Part shown: positions 12,301-24,049 of the stretch, one piece after another
Numbering within the stretch: the stretch's first letter is position 1
How the letters are laid out: each line of letters begins with the position of its first letter
Assembly (NCBI GenBank): GCA_020747065.1
Contig: JAGMVK010000005.1
Coordinates: 1,178,001-1,242,000, forward strand
From: Cadophora sp. MPI-SDFR-AT-0126
Lineage: Eukaryota; Ascomycota; Leotiomycetes; Helotiales; Ploettnerulaceae
Direction of reading: 5' to 3'
Length of the DNA: 64,000 bases
The notes under the pieces: generated by a model
Seen by the model: the letters and a program-made list of their open reading frames with translations, nothing else
Database searches by the model: none
Told to the model about the DNA's origin: nothing
Program-made: the position numbers and the translations under genes

Positions 12301-13082
12301 GACAAGCGACGACGTGTCCTACATTTGACGTGTTGCCTACTTCCAAAGGCTCACCGTGATTGCCTCGAAGTTCTTTGCGCTTTCTTCAACTTTGTCGCGT
12401 CCTTCCACCAAGTTGACGAGGAATCAGGATCAAAAATGGACACGCATAACCTTGCTACTGTTATTGCACCGAACATCCTTTACACCAATGCCAAGACCCC
12501 CGTTGACGATAACTTTCTCGCGATCGAGGTCGTACACACGCTCATCGAATGCAACGAGCAAATGTGTGAAGTGAGTATAGATTCGCCCTCCCAATCCTAC
12601 ATTTACTTATTATTCCCTAGGTTCCTGAGGACTTGCAGTCAATTCTGAGCGATCAAACTCTGTTCAACAACCCCAGTGATATCACCACCAAGGAAATTTT
12701 GAAGCGATACGGTGATCTAGGTGCAGCAGGCGGACCACGACGTACCGTTGAAACCGAGTCTTCTCCGATAGGCAAATCCAAGGACGGTCGACCACTGGCA
12801 CCTGTCGTAACTCGAGTTGACACAGACCCATCCCAGGCATATGCCTGGCAGAAGGAAAGTAGTGTTCGTCATGTTCAGGATCCTCCTGCACCTTACGCGG
12901 GAAGTTCTAACCAGAACACACCGCCGCAACAGCAGTGGCAAGGGCAAGACCTTGATCACCCATCTCCTTATCCTCACCGTAATGGCACCCCCGACAGTCA
13001 ACACGATGCACGACGAGAATACCGAAACTCGGGGTGGGGTCGACCACAAAATGGTTCGGTCGGCGTCACTGGAGCTGGATAA
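9303..13082 (+). CDS. LIM-domain Rho GTPase-activating protein (Rga1/Rga2-like)
   Basis: Four exons (9303-9719, 9777-10488, 10535-12570, 12621-13082) encode 1208 residues. A disordered N-terminus precedes LIM zinc modules starting at Cys112 and about residue 175, with a partial third Cys/His module behind them; a further LIM module (CVNC..C..CANC) starts near 484. The RhoGAP domain spans about 860-1055, with the arginine finger in VEGVFRKNGN (near 897) and the conserved LKKYLRELPDPLL block. The tail is Gln/Pro-rich. The architecture matches yeast Rga1/Rga2-type proteins that switch off Cdc42 or Rho GTPases at polarity sites and septa; I infer control of hyphal polarity. A second ATG at 9306 is equally possible as start. 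Confidence 0.92.
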
Positions 13083-14245
13083 GGTCTGAGTCAATGCGTA
13101 ACATAAATTCCTTTTTGCTGCGCGAGGCGCTACTATCCACGATCATACTATGAAGAGACCAAGCTCTCTATTACGAACCCATCACGGCCGATCTCGACTT
13201 CTCTTGTGCCGCGAATTTCTTCCAACATTCTACTGTTCTGAAAGCCCATTTTTCGAAGCATTAGGCTCTGGCGTTAATCTTCTCTTTCACCACCAGCAGG
13301 CATCTGCGCGTATATGCAGCTGTGCTGAACGATTGTTTGTTATATGTCTACTTGATATTAAGGCTTTACTTCCGAGGAGGGGCCGGGAATTGTTTGGAGT
13401 ACATGGTCTGGCATCTTGGGGAAGTTTTATTTCGAAACTCTCTCTTCTAAAAGGTTGGAGCAGGGTTGGTCTTCCGCGGATGGAAAACATTGCGCTACCA
13501 GCGTATTTCCCTTCCATTTTCTTTTCTGGCCTGATTGGCTGACTGCTCATATTCGATGAATGGTTGGAGGAGCAAGGATGGTTGATTCGTTGGTCGGTCG
13601 GTCAGACAGATCAAATTTGACGATGAATGGAATTGTGAAAAACAAACCACTTTCTAAGATGGATAACATGATTGGTAGTCGGACTGTGCTGTGTCACTTC
13701 TCATTGATCATTTGGGAACCCTACAATGAGCCGCCTCTAATGAACTGCGGCATTGTTCCATGGCATGCAGATTTGAAGTGGATAAGCTTCGGACGGGGAT
13801 AATTTAAATCACTAGCTGCCTAGCGGTTGGTAACGTAATCAAGAACAGTGCCACTTCGATGTCAAATTGCATACAGACTTGACAACATGCTGATCGGGCT
13901 GTTTGCTTTGAAGAAACTGGATTCGTTCGTTCGTTACCCTTTCAACCCGCCAGCCAAGTTGTCCTGATTCTCCGTGGGCAACGAATGGTCTGTTGATTTC
14001 AAAGCAATGGATCCCGATGATGCCATCCTTGCTGCTGCAAAACCCCACATGAGCTTTCTTCCCCTCCAACCCCTCCCTCCTTTCCTGCTATAATAATCAG
14101 ACATTACCTATCAAAAAGTAGCAACTTTCCACATCCATTTCACTCCCCTCAAATTATTCTCGAATTCTTTTCCAGTTTCGTTTCATATTTGTTACCTAAG
14201 CTACAGAGGAAAGCGAAGATAAATCAAGAACAAACGGCACACACA
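13083..14245. other. Intergenic region
   Basis: Presumed 3-prime UTR of the RhoGAP gene followed by the promoter of the GAL80-like gene. The 130-codon frame at 13150-13542 has no domain and directly follows the RhoGAP stop, so it is taken as UTR. Confidence 0.55.
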
Positions 14246-15627
14246 ATGCCACCAATCCGCGTCGGCTTCTTGGGTCTGTCCAGCTCGGGCTGGGCGCCAG
14301 GGGCTCATCTCCCATTCTTGAAACATAGCGACAAGTACCAGATTGTGGCTATCTGCAATAGTTCGATTGAGAGCTCGAAAGCCGCAATCAAGAAATACGA
14401 GCTGCCTGAGAGCACGAGGGCCTATGGTGATCCTGAAGGTGGGTTATTTGTAGCTTTTTATTATTCTACTTCTCCTCTTCTTCATGCCAGGATGCTTCAT
14501 GTCCATTTTCGAACTTTGAAATGATTTTCTATTCGTGTCTAAAACCATCACAGACCTCGCAAAAGACAAAGACGTCGACCTCGTCGTCTGCAGCGTCCGC
14601 GTTGATCGCCATCTCGCGACCATCTCACCCAGTCTCAAGGCAGGCAAAAACGTCTTTGTCGAATGGCCACTTGGGAAGAATCTCACTGATGCTAGAGAGC
14701 TGCTTCGCTTGAAGAACGAAGGTGGTGTCAAGACAGCTGTGGTTGGTTTACAGGCGAGACAGAGCCCTGTCGTTAAGAAGCTGAAGCAACTTGTTGATGA
14801 GGGAAGAGTCGGGAAGGTGCTGAGCAGTAGCTGGATGGGACAGGGTGGGAACTTGGGTCCGACGGTGCAGGAGGGCTACGCGTAAGTTTTTTTTTTTCTG
14901 TGAAAGAAATAGAGTTTTGAAATTTAGGCTGTGTCACTGATGAGGAGCAGATATCTCTCCCAGAGAGAGGTTGGCGGTAATATGGTCTCGATCCATTTCG
15001 GACATGCAATCGATTACATCCAAGCTGGTGAGGGACTTGATACTAATTTAAATCCCTCCTTATCATGGTCATTACTCACAGAGCCTTACTGACAGCCAAA
15101 CAGTACTGGGCTATGGCTTCAATCCCGCCCCTAAAACCCTCCTCGCCTCCCGCCGCGCGCACCAAAAAATTCTTTCTTCCTCCAACGAAGTAATAAAAGA
15201 AAAGGAACCCATGACATCCGACGACACGATCTTCCTCCATGGCACACTCACGACTGGAATACCCCTCTCCTTCTCTCTTCGCGGCGGCAGACCCTTCAAA
15301 GACGTTCCCGGTCTCGACTGGCGCATCTACGGCGAGACAGGCGAAATTCGCATCACTTCCTCTGGACCATTCCTCAACGTTGGGTATCCAGATATCAAGA
15401 TCGCTATTTCGGACTTTGATCTGGCTTCGGGTGAGAGTAAGGATGCGGTGAGTGTGGAAGTTGAGAAAGATGAATTTGATGGGGATGAGTGGGGGATCCC
15501 AAGTAGGAATGTGGCGAGGGTTTATAGGGAGTTGGCGGAGGGGAGGGTGAATTGTAGTTTTGAGGATGCGGTGGAGAGGCATGAGTTGATTGACGGGATG
15601 TACAAGGAAAATGGTGTTGTGGCTTGA
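14246..15627 (+). CDS. Gfo/Idh/MocA-type oxidoreductase, GAL80-like
   Basis: Exons 14246-14438, 14554-14881, 14951-15027 and 15104-15627 encode 373 residues. The N-terminal Rossmann fold starts VGFLGLSSSGW; VFVEWPLGKNL lies where this family has its EKP-like nicotinamide-contact motif, here EWP, as in Gal80-type regulators and their relatives. The C-terminal alpha/beta domain contains GGNMVSIHFGHAIDYI and LHGTLTTGIPLSFSLRGG. Yeast Gal80 is a non-enzymatic repressor of Gal4; filamentous fungal homologues are mostly uncharacterised and may be dehydrogenases. The chosen ATG is preceded by ACACA and removes an unconserved 19-codon upstream extension. It is convergent with the small hydrolase gene, about 250 bases away. 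Confidence 0.85.
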
Positions 15628-15877
15628 GAGTTCTGGGTCTAGGAGTCGAGATTTGCAGTTTCGAAGGACTTCGTTCCACTGGCTGCAGACTTGGATATGA
15701 TCAGCTCTGAATTAGACAGTCATATGTATCTCCTACTCGATTGCAGTTGTGCAAAACTACGCGCTATCCAATCCCACTACAGTTTCACAGCCCATACTTG
15801 ATCTGAGAAGTCTGTTTTCCCCCCCTCAAGAAACCGCATTCGCCTATCTATCCAATGCCCACAGCAACACTCAGAAC

Positions 15878-16730
15878 TCACGACCCACTAGCAGCCGCAA
15901 CCAAAACATCAACCGTCTTCTCCGGAATACTCAACATCGGGCAATGACCCGCACTAGTCTCCACAACCTTAACATCCACGCCCTCACCCCTCGCAAACTC
16001 AATCATCTGCCTCTGCGCCTCCACGGGAATGATCTTATCGCCCTCAGTGAGCAGGTACGTAACTGGAGTGTACTTGTATCCCGGGTGAGTAAGTTCGCCG
16101 GAGAAAGAGACGGTAGAGTGATTTGGCATCAGGTTCATATAGTGCCTGGCCTCGTCTTCTGGCATATCAGAGAAGATGTTCTTCCAGTCTTCCTCGTAGT
16201 TCAGGGTCATGTAGTCGCCCTAGGTGAACTTTGTCAATGTTTTCTATTAAAAGTCTTTCATAACAGGAGAGTAGGGGTTAAGCGAAGCAACTTCAATCAC
16301 TCACAGCATTCTTAATCGAATCCGGCAAATCCTCCCCCATCGACTTCCTCAAACTCATCCCCACCGGCGCAAGAAAACTCGCCAGATAAACCAACGCCAC
16401 CACACCACCCTCCTTCCCCTCCTTCTCCCTCTCCCCCTTACTCAACCCTTTTGTTGCTTCGGTCCCGGGGAAGCCACCATACGAGTTCATGGCCAGAACG
16501 ACATCCTTGCCTTGCTCGACGAGCTGGAGGAGGGTGGAGTGGATGTAAGAGGCGTCTTCTTGGAAGGTTGCTGGGCCTTTTGATGAGGGGCGCTCGCCGG
16601 CGGATTGAAGAGCTGTGGGGTGGACCTCGAAGCCGCGGTTCTTGAGGAGGGGTGTGATCTTTTCGTAGAATGTGGTGGGGGAGAAGGACCCGGGGACCAA
16701 TACGAAAGCTGTGTTCTGAGGGGTGGACAT
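15878..16730 (-). CDS. Small alpha/beta hydrolase (AB_hydrolase_6-like)
   Basis: Exons 16730-16305 and 16219-15878 encode 255 residues, typical for small plant-esterase or hydroxynitrile-lyase-like hydrolases. The N-terminal strand FVLVPGSF contains the oxyanion region; the nucleophile elbow is N-S-Y-G-G with Ser83, a variant of GxSxG; YLLTEGDKIIP supplies the likely acid residue and SAGHCPML the catalytic His. There is no signal peptide, so it is probably cytosolic. Fungal relatives are often annotated as putative alpha/beta hydrolases acting on small esters, but substrate cannot be read from sequence. A Lys/Glu-rich insertion (EREKEGKEGG) follows the nucleophile elbow. Confidence 0.85.
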
Positions 16731-16739
16731 TGCGAGGTG

Positions 16740-16778
16740 GTGAGTTGAGTTGAGTTGAGATGAGATGAAATGAGAGAG
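16740..16778. repeat. GAGTT/GAGAT short tandem repeat
   Basis: Pentanucleotide repeats (TGAGT then TGAGA units) directly upstream of the hydrolase ATG, in its presumed 5-prime UTR. Confidence 0.75.
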
Positions 16779-18120
16779 ATGTGACTTCGAGTAGAGGTTA
16801 TGTGTCTAAGTGCTTGAGTCTCTGATCTAAGCTTGTTGATTGGAATGAGACTGAGGATGAAGAACGAGGATGTGATGTAGAGTGAGCTTTAATGAAGTGA
16901 TGAAAAGCAGAATTCACAGAAAAGCACACAATGTCATTCTTATATATCATTTCCTCTCCTACAGCTACTTACCCCTCCACGTCTCCAAACTAGCTCACCA
17001 AGCAGAAGTGGCTTGTCGTCAGTCCCTAGTTGTAGCGGCGCATCAAGCCTAGCGGGAGACTAACTTCTGACCTCGGATCTGTGGCCGCCTACTTTCTGAC
17101 ACGTTGGGAAGCACACCAATCAACGTCAAGCACTCGTGAGGCGGATATCCCTTTATGCTCATCTTGATTATTGAGATTGGACTGGGTAGCTACTGGATAG
17201 GAGGTTGATAATATGAGGTACGGCCGTATCGTACGTGTGAAATGTTGTTTTATAAGCAGATTGGGAGTGGAGGTGATGATGGTCGGGCGATGCGGCCGCT
17301 CTCGCTTAAGAAGGGGCGGGTGGATTTCAAAGCTGACCATTGTTGACACTGTTGCTTTTATCGAACCGATCAGGGTCTGTTTGGTGATATGGCATCAAAT
17401 AGCAGTAACCAGATGGTTCTATTAGGTACCGACTCTAAGCTCCAAATATCCCCGGTTTTTTGGAACCTATAAATTGCGAAGCTGCTAAGACATGTTTTGG
17501 AGTATTTCCATGCAGCAACAACAAATGATGCCAGGCTTACATGGTGTAATCAAAGGCTGGAAACTGACCTATTCAGACTGTCTATATGTTGCACATGAAA
17601 GACACTGCACAGTGTCTGGTTTCTTGGCGCTTCCTCGACTGAGCATGGAAATGGTGGTAAATATTCAAAAGTAAATTGTTTGACCATACACCTGTGCAAG
17701 TCTCCGAATTATCATACCACTGATACATAGAGTGGCCAATCATCCATCTTGTACTATAGGTAGATTGAGACATCGGACTATTGCTTTGTGGTTGAAGTGT
17801 ACATGTCGATTTCCAGGAACACAGGTTTACTTGAAAGTCACAGAACATTGTCCGACAATCGGTTCAGATCATGTTTGAAAGTGAACTGCTAATCTCTCGC
17901 TGAAGTTTTGTTGATCTTTGGGTTTCATTTCTCACCGCCAGTCCTTTGTAGACGACACTGGCCTCAAAATATGACTTCTCATCAACATCTGCTACTCATA
18001 GACAACCACTGATACTAGCACAAGCTACATCAACACGACAGCCATCACGAGTTGAGCAGCGAGTCGCGAGTTACACTCCAGTAGCACCACTTCCAACTTA
18101 TCAGCAGAACAGTGATCTGG
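16779..18120. other. Intergenic region
   Basis: Promoter side of the small hydrolase plus unassigned sequence. An 88-codon minus frame at 17582-17848 has no domain. Nothing else is supported. Confidence 0.5.
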
Positions 18121-18193
18121 CCCCGCACGGGAGAATACAGAAGACGGGAGATGGATCTCTGCGATGAGCAATGCCCCCTTCGAGAACGAATCC
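18121..18193 (+). repeat. 73-base copy of lipase coding sequence
   Basis: Matches 27931-27859 (minus strand) at 68 of 73 bases by direct reading. Read in the lipase frame the five differences are two synonymous, V/I, E/D and one CGA-to-TGA stop, so the segment appears to derive from a lipase-like coding sequence. Similarity ends abruptly on both sides. It overlaps the start of the decayed surface-protein gene. Confidence 0.85.
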
Positions 18194-19016
18194 TCAAGTA
18201 CAACATTGATTGTCTCCACAACATCCACAGTATTCCCATTCACGAGCTCAGAGACTACCACTTTTACCACCGACACAGAGGTCTTTACCGAAACAATTGT
18301 ATCGACTTGGACGCTTCTGACACGAACCACTGTCACACCTGCCGAATTGGATGTTCGAGCTGCTCCAGTAACTTCTCTCATAGTCAGGGCTTCATAAATT
18401 CCGGCTTATGCGAGCCCATGTAGCGGTGTAGGCAGATATAGCAGTGCTTGGTCCTGCTTAGGCGTTACATCGTCAACGGTATGTAGCTTCAAATGGCGAG
18501 GTAGACCCATTCTGATATCTGAGATCTACACAATTCTAGCGACTCCAACAGTTCGTACAGTCGCTACCGTGACTGGTAAGAAACGTTTGAATCACGACCT
18601 TTGGCAACTGCTAATATTGGTTAGGGACGGCAAGCACAACACAAAACACTGCATTCACAACTTCAATCACCCTCTCTTGTAATAAGAACCCCCAGGACTT
18701 TCTTGATTACCTAGCTGACGATTCCAGTAACAACCACCGTTGTTGTAAGCGTGAGAGAAAGCACCACAGTCACTTCGTCCACCAGCACAGCCACCACAAC
18801 CACCTGCCCGACAGCTTTAGTTCTTCAGGAAATGTCATTATACAGACCCCGGTAAACAGCTTGCCAACCACGTGGACGAGGTTCCTTGTACCTTGTCCTG
18901 TTGCGGCAAATTCGCTTACGATGTCTCTCTCGCTCCAGTGCAATCAGGGAGCTGGGCCTGTGACCATTGGGATTGATGAGACCTCAATGTCTCCCATAGA
19001 GGGGCAGGATAGATAG
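18164..19016 (+). pseudogene. Decayed Ser/Thr-rich cell-surface protein gene
   Basis: The frame from 18164 encodes a Ser/Thr-rich chain (VSTTSTVFPFTSSETTTF and onward) and meets TAA at 18395-18397, but the same frame continues past it as IPAYASPCSGVGRYSSA, a run I associate with fungal surface proteins. Further exon-like pieces follow: about 18541-18575, 18626-18679 and 18727-18815, with GT-AG flanks, then a final frame to TAG at 19014-19016 containing TWTRFLVPCPVAA and GPVTIGIDETSM. The pieces do not join in one frame: besides the TAA, the junctions near 18481/18541 and 18813 are out of phase, and the expected central domain before TWTRF seems deleted. No signal peptide is visible; the 5-prime end lies in the lipase-derived segment. 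Unusual splicing or sequence error is the alternative. Confidence 0.6.
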
Positions 19017-19157
19017 TAGACGAAGATTAATGTCACTGCCCGATTGTTAATGCACCACTTCATAATTTCATGAGCACCTGTCACTTGAGTTCACCAGATT
19101 CTATCGATTTGGATCCAATCTAAATAATACCCTGTTCTGTCAAAGAAAATTCTTGAC

Positions 19158-19877
19158 TCAACCCCGGAAGTGGATCAGTTCATGTCTTTTCCTCAGATGT
19201 CCCCGCATTTTCTCCGCGCGACAATATCCTCGTCCCCTATTATCCTCACATCCACTGATAGGGCAATGATGGCGTATCTGGAGATGGATATTCTCAGAGT
19301 GTCGATGAAGGTCGCTCAGACGACTGAACGACTGGTTACATGTTGGGCAGATGTGACGTACCGCCCTAGAACTTGACGGTTTGGGATCCTCGGAGAATGG
19401 AAGCAGCTTCGAAGAGTGCGATCGTGGACTAGCACTTGGTGGTTGATTGGAGTCACCGTAAGCCGATGTGGCCCTCTGGTCTTGTTGATATTTGAAAAGA
19501 CTTGATCCAGGGTTTTGACGTTGACAAGAGGGCGTCGAAGTATCCATCAAACCATGAGACGACGATGACAACTGTGGCGGAACTTCCGAAGGATACGTAC
19601 TGTAGGCCGACTGCGAGATGTGACCCAAAATAGGGGGCTGGTTAGATGTCATGGAACGCTCGAACTCATTGAACTCGGAGGTGCCATTGAAAGAAATGTC
19701 GAATAGTGTTCCGTCCAGAGGAAAATAATATTTGTCTCGGGTATTCCAAATATTGCTGTTGAAATCGAGCTCGGATGGTTCGAAGCTTCTATAGGTCAGT
19801 ATGGCATGTTCATGTTTCTAGAGACAATACAATTCTTACTTGGCAGAACAATCATCAGGTTGGATGAACTTTTCCAT
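19158..19877 (-). CDS. C2H2 zinc-finger protein
   Basis: Exons 19877-19840 and 19788-19158 encode 222 residues. A Ser/Pro/Gln-rich N-terminal region (about 60-150) is followed by a canonical finger CPTCNQSFSRLSDLHRHSENIH (160-181, given here because it is the defining motif: C-x2-C-x12-H-x4-H) and a second, longer Cys-Cys-His-His unit up to RKRH near residue 215, as in many small filamentous-fungal C2H2 factors. Nuclear DNA binding is inferred. The ATG follows GCGCC and starts MEKFIQPDDCSA; the 51-base intron has GTAAGA and TATAG ends. It is convergent with the preceding decayed gene, and targets are not predictable. Confidence 0.8.
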
Positions 19878-21303
19878 GGCGCAATCCGCCCGAGGTACAC
19901 GATTGGAAGGTTGAAGCAGAATAGAACCGAGTAATCACTTGAGTATCGTTGCAGCTGGAAGCACTGTTACTGATAATCTAGAGAGAACATAAGGAATATA
20001 TACGTGAAGACGGAGAAGCTTGGAAAGATCGAGAGATACTCGTAGAAGGCATTTCCAGTGGTTATTCTGGATACTTTACTGCGGTTTGTCAATAATTTCT
20101 GAATTTCTGCCTATAGAATCATCAATACACGAGGAAGGTTGTGCTCCGCAAGGACTCAATAATTGTAAATCGGAAAGTTTGGATATTCGGAGGATTCGAA
20201 TCTTTAGTGACAACTTGTGCTCGTTAAAGTATCTGGGATCTTCCATCAATGTTATTGTCTGTGCGCTGCTTGCATACAATTAAACGGAAATCAATTTAGG
20301 AGCACGGGATAGTCAGAACTCAAGAAGTCCGTTAACCTGCATTGGGTTCATGAATTTGGAGTCTGCTGAAGAGCGGAGCGGTGTTGTGGACAAGCAACCC
20401 CCAAGTAGTGTCAGAACCCTCGGCATTGGCAAACTTTACTGTCACGCTGAAAACCCAGTTTGTTGACCAGCCATGCCAAATCCGCTATCCATGCGTCCGG
20501 GAAACACCCAGGAATTTAGGGGGGTTACCGAGATAAGGGGGGGCAAACAACACGGGGAAGGCCCACTAACACCGAACATCGAACATTAATTTGCTTTTTC
20601 TCGCCCGAAGACGGCCACCAAGAACGGCACAGAAGGTCACCCCTGTCCGAATTCAGATATTCGATCTCATGATGATCCTCTACCTCCGTAGGCTCTCAAC
20701 ATCAATATATTTCCATTCGGCGGGGAGTTGATCAAGTGATGATCGGAGCGGCGGCCAATGCGGTTAAAGCAATGCAGAGCTATGCTTGACCAGATATACA
20801 GATATGCCGACTACCCGGCATGCGGAGGATCAATGAAAGTGTCATGGTGGCTTTCCCTTGAGTAGACCACGCATTTCTAGGTGTCTTGCAGAAACAACAT
20901 GAAACCAGGAACACAGCATGCAGGGGCGGGAAAATGTCTTTACAGAAATGGCGACACTACGAGGTGAGTGGCCACTTAATCATGCGCGTCAGAAACATGA
21001 CGACTGCAAACGAGACTGAGTACAGAGCATTAAATACCGAGACAAGGCGAAAGACTGCAATTACATATCTGGACAGTCATTTTACTTCAGGCTGGCACGC
21101 CACCACCCGCCAACACTCTTCGTATGCTCGATTGGCTAGAATATCTGAACTTCTTGAATCCGTAATTTGTTCTGGCCATAGTCAGCACAGAGCCCCAATA
21201 ATAACGGCGACGCCTTTTTTTTTTAACAGTCGTCGCCCAGCATGAGTCCGTTGCTCTCTCAAACACATCTCCAAAACCCATTCAAGCTACCAATCTTTAA
21301 GTC
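19878..21303. other. Divergent intergenic region
   Basis: Promoter region between the C2H2 gene and the Myb-like/ankyrin gene. Frames of 87 and 119 codons (20020-20283, 20886-21245) have no domain or splice support. No RNA or repeat recognised. Confidence 0.5.
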
Positions 21304-24049
21304 ATGAGGCATTCTTTCGATAAATTCTGGTCGCGGGATCAGCAGGCTCCGCCCGAAAAGACGGCCGGCAAGCCAGGCTGGGAATGGACGTCATCTCGAG
21401 AGAGGCAATTGTTTCGACTCGTTGCTACAGGAAATGTACCGTGGAAGCGTATTCCCACCGTTATGTATGAGGCAGAGGATGCAGCACTTGGAAAAAAGGA
21501 GTTCGCTCCTTGGTAAGCTCCAGAAGTCAGAATCCGAAGGACATGTATCTAAGGCGCCATTCTACAGCTTAGGGGCCTGTCGTGATCACTGGAAGAAGTT
21601 GACAGACATGAATCCAACAGATACTCATATTCGGAACAAGTTTGGCAAAGCGAAGCGGCGGAAACAACTTGAGCGAGCATATGAGAAATATCAGCAGCGA
21701 CAGCTAAAAGAAAGGACGTTGAACTCAGCGCCGTCTCTTTCTCAGTCCAGTACACCGCCTCGAATGTCGAAGCTCAACTCACTTCTTCGTTCTTCTTCTC
21801 GTGCCCAACAGTCCGTCACCACCAAACACCTTTCAGGCTCATCTGAAAGGCTATGTAACGATGTTGCGGACAACACATCTCCTCCGCCCTTGGTGTTGGG
21901 AGCAGCTACACCCGCTGACTCTGTTCAAACTATTCGGACTCCTACAACGACAGAGGATTTCAACTTCAACTTCAACTTCCTGTCTGCTGAAATGAAAGAG
22001 TTGAATGCATCAATTCCAAGTCCAACTGGACCAAACGATGATGAAGAACGTGAGATCACACAGACTGAAAGCTCGAAACGTCCTGCCCCAGTCGAGTTCG
22101 ACGAACATATCAACGCACCCTTACGCCGCGGTTCAGCTGGGCGTCTCATCACTTCTGCCCAGGAGGAACTCTCTTGGTCTCAACAGGATTCAAAGTCTCA
22201 GAGCCACCCACGACCTAGCCCAATGGTGTCGGCCACTTGCCTTACACCTGTTCAAGAAGAAGCCGGGAATATCACCACATATACGACAACAGTGGATGAT
22301 GTTGAAGATGAGATGAAGGTTCCGCGTGGTTTCGTTGATTTCATCAAGTGGGGATTGACCAGATCTCGGCTTTCCATAACAAGTATGGTCTCTTCAGCGC
22401 CATCATCTCGTCAGTCGCTTTCCGATTTTAAGTCACCGGAAGACTCCACTCCCTTTCACTACAATTCCTACATGTCTAGTCGAAGACAGCCGTTTTCTAC
22501 GAAACAAAACGTTCACTATCAAGGAGGTCGGGCAGAAACCAGCATCATTCTGGAGTTACGAATGGCTGGGGCGTCTGATAACGATGTTGCAGCACGACTT
22601 AAAAAACTCCTAGATGATATCGGTACCGAAAAGGCTCTAATACTGACAAACACTCGCAATATTAGCGGCGAAACGCCTCTGGAAGTGTCGTTAGCCTTGG
22701 GAAATGTCCCGGCTTGCAAAGTACTCCTCAATGCGGGCGCTAATGTGCTTGCAAGAACTTCGAATGGCAAATCACTTTCTGAGTTCGGGAGTAAGATTCA
22801 AAAAGAAACGAACAATAATGCTCAATATGTTGCTATCGGCACATGTCGAAATGTGATTTTCTCTCACGCCAATCCGGACAAGCTCCTCAATAATCAGACG
22901 CGTCTGGCTTCGGGTGCTAGAGGCAGAGCTGCTCATATTGATTCAGACCACAACAGATCGTCTTCAGCTGCGACAAGAAACTCTGTATTACCTGCTTCAG
23001 CAAAAGAATTCCAACAAGGTATGGGGCAACCCAATCAGGACGAGTCAGCGGAAGGGAACAGTAGAGAATGCATGTTCGAGGTTGAAAAGAGGAATATCTC
23101 GGGAACAACTGCCGCGACCGTACCTCTTCGAGACTTGACATACAATTATCATACGTCTGGGCCAGTTTCATCACAGCAGCAATCAGTTCCCGAGCTAGTT
23201 GCATTTTTCGATGGAAGTCCAGCAGGATCGCACCCTACGGCGATGCAGCCTCCTCTCCCACCGCCACCTCCACACTCTCTTACCGCCCAGGAATCGCGAC
23301 CGAACACCATTATTTGGGACTCTTACTTCATAAATTCGTCAGAATTGCCTGCCTTGACATCGCTTGGCGGCGGTTCTGCAACACTCGACATGTCGTCAAT
23401 AGCTGTGAATACTCATCAAGCCCCTGGAAGTGTTTCAATGCAAGCCCCACAATCAGGGTACTATGAACTGCTTCCAGATGGTCGTATGGCATATATAGTG
23501 GAACCCATTAAGGCTTCTCGAGGGCCTTCAAATGCACAAGAAGAGCATTTCCGCCACAGACAGGCACGAGTGGTCGACACAGGAGACTCAATCCAACTTC
23601 GAGTTCCGAGTATCCTACCAAGCCCGTATCGTCAGATGTTCCCAGGAACCGGCTCTGGTGGACCTCAATCAAACAACACCGGCTATACCGGTTTCGCGAA
23701 CGGACAGCAGCCAGCAGTGTATCCGAACAACATACTCCCGCAATTTCGCCCGTACAATCAAAATCCAGGGATTGCTACAGGTAACATTCCACTCGGCCTT
23801 GCTCCGCCATCGATTGCTCACGAAGCTATGGGTCTATATATACCTGTTCAGCCCGTGGCTTCTTTCAACAGTACCAGCATCTACGAACCAAACTATCTCA
23901 TGTCCGATCTTTCGACTCAGCATAATAACTTGTCGAACATGGATATCGAAGCACTTTCCTTCGATCCAATGTCAAATATACCACAAGATCTCTCTGCATA
24001 TTCCGACAGCTTTGTACCGTACTGGGATTCATATCCCGTAGATTGTTAG
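21304..24049 (+). CDS. Myb/SANT-like and ankyrin-repeat regulatory protein
   Basis: Exons 21304-21512 and 21568-24049 (55-base intron) encode 896 residues. The N-terminus GWEWTSSRERQLFRLVATG with downstream ACRDHWKKL has the tryptophan-rich helix pattern of a Myb/SANT-like DNA-binding domain, split by the intron. A basic helix (RNKFGKAKRRKQLERAYEKY) follows. Residues near 400-470 hold one or two ankyrin-type repeats (GETPLEVSLALGNVPACKVLLNAGANV). The rest is Ser/Pro/Gln-rich disorder, with a proline run near residue 615. I infer a nuclear transcription regulator; this arrangement is recognised only generically. The acceptor at 21567 was chosen because the nearer AG at 21553 leads to an immediate stop. 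Confidence 0.75.

Noticed and set aside
14246..16730. Secondary-metabolite or sugar-use cluster formed by the GAL80-like and hydrolase genes
   Set aside because: Only two convergent genes with no transporter, synthase or pathway regulator beside them.
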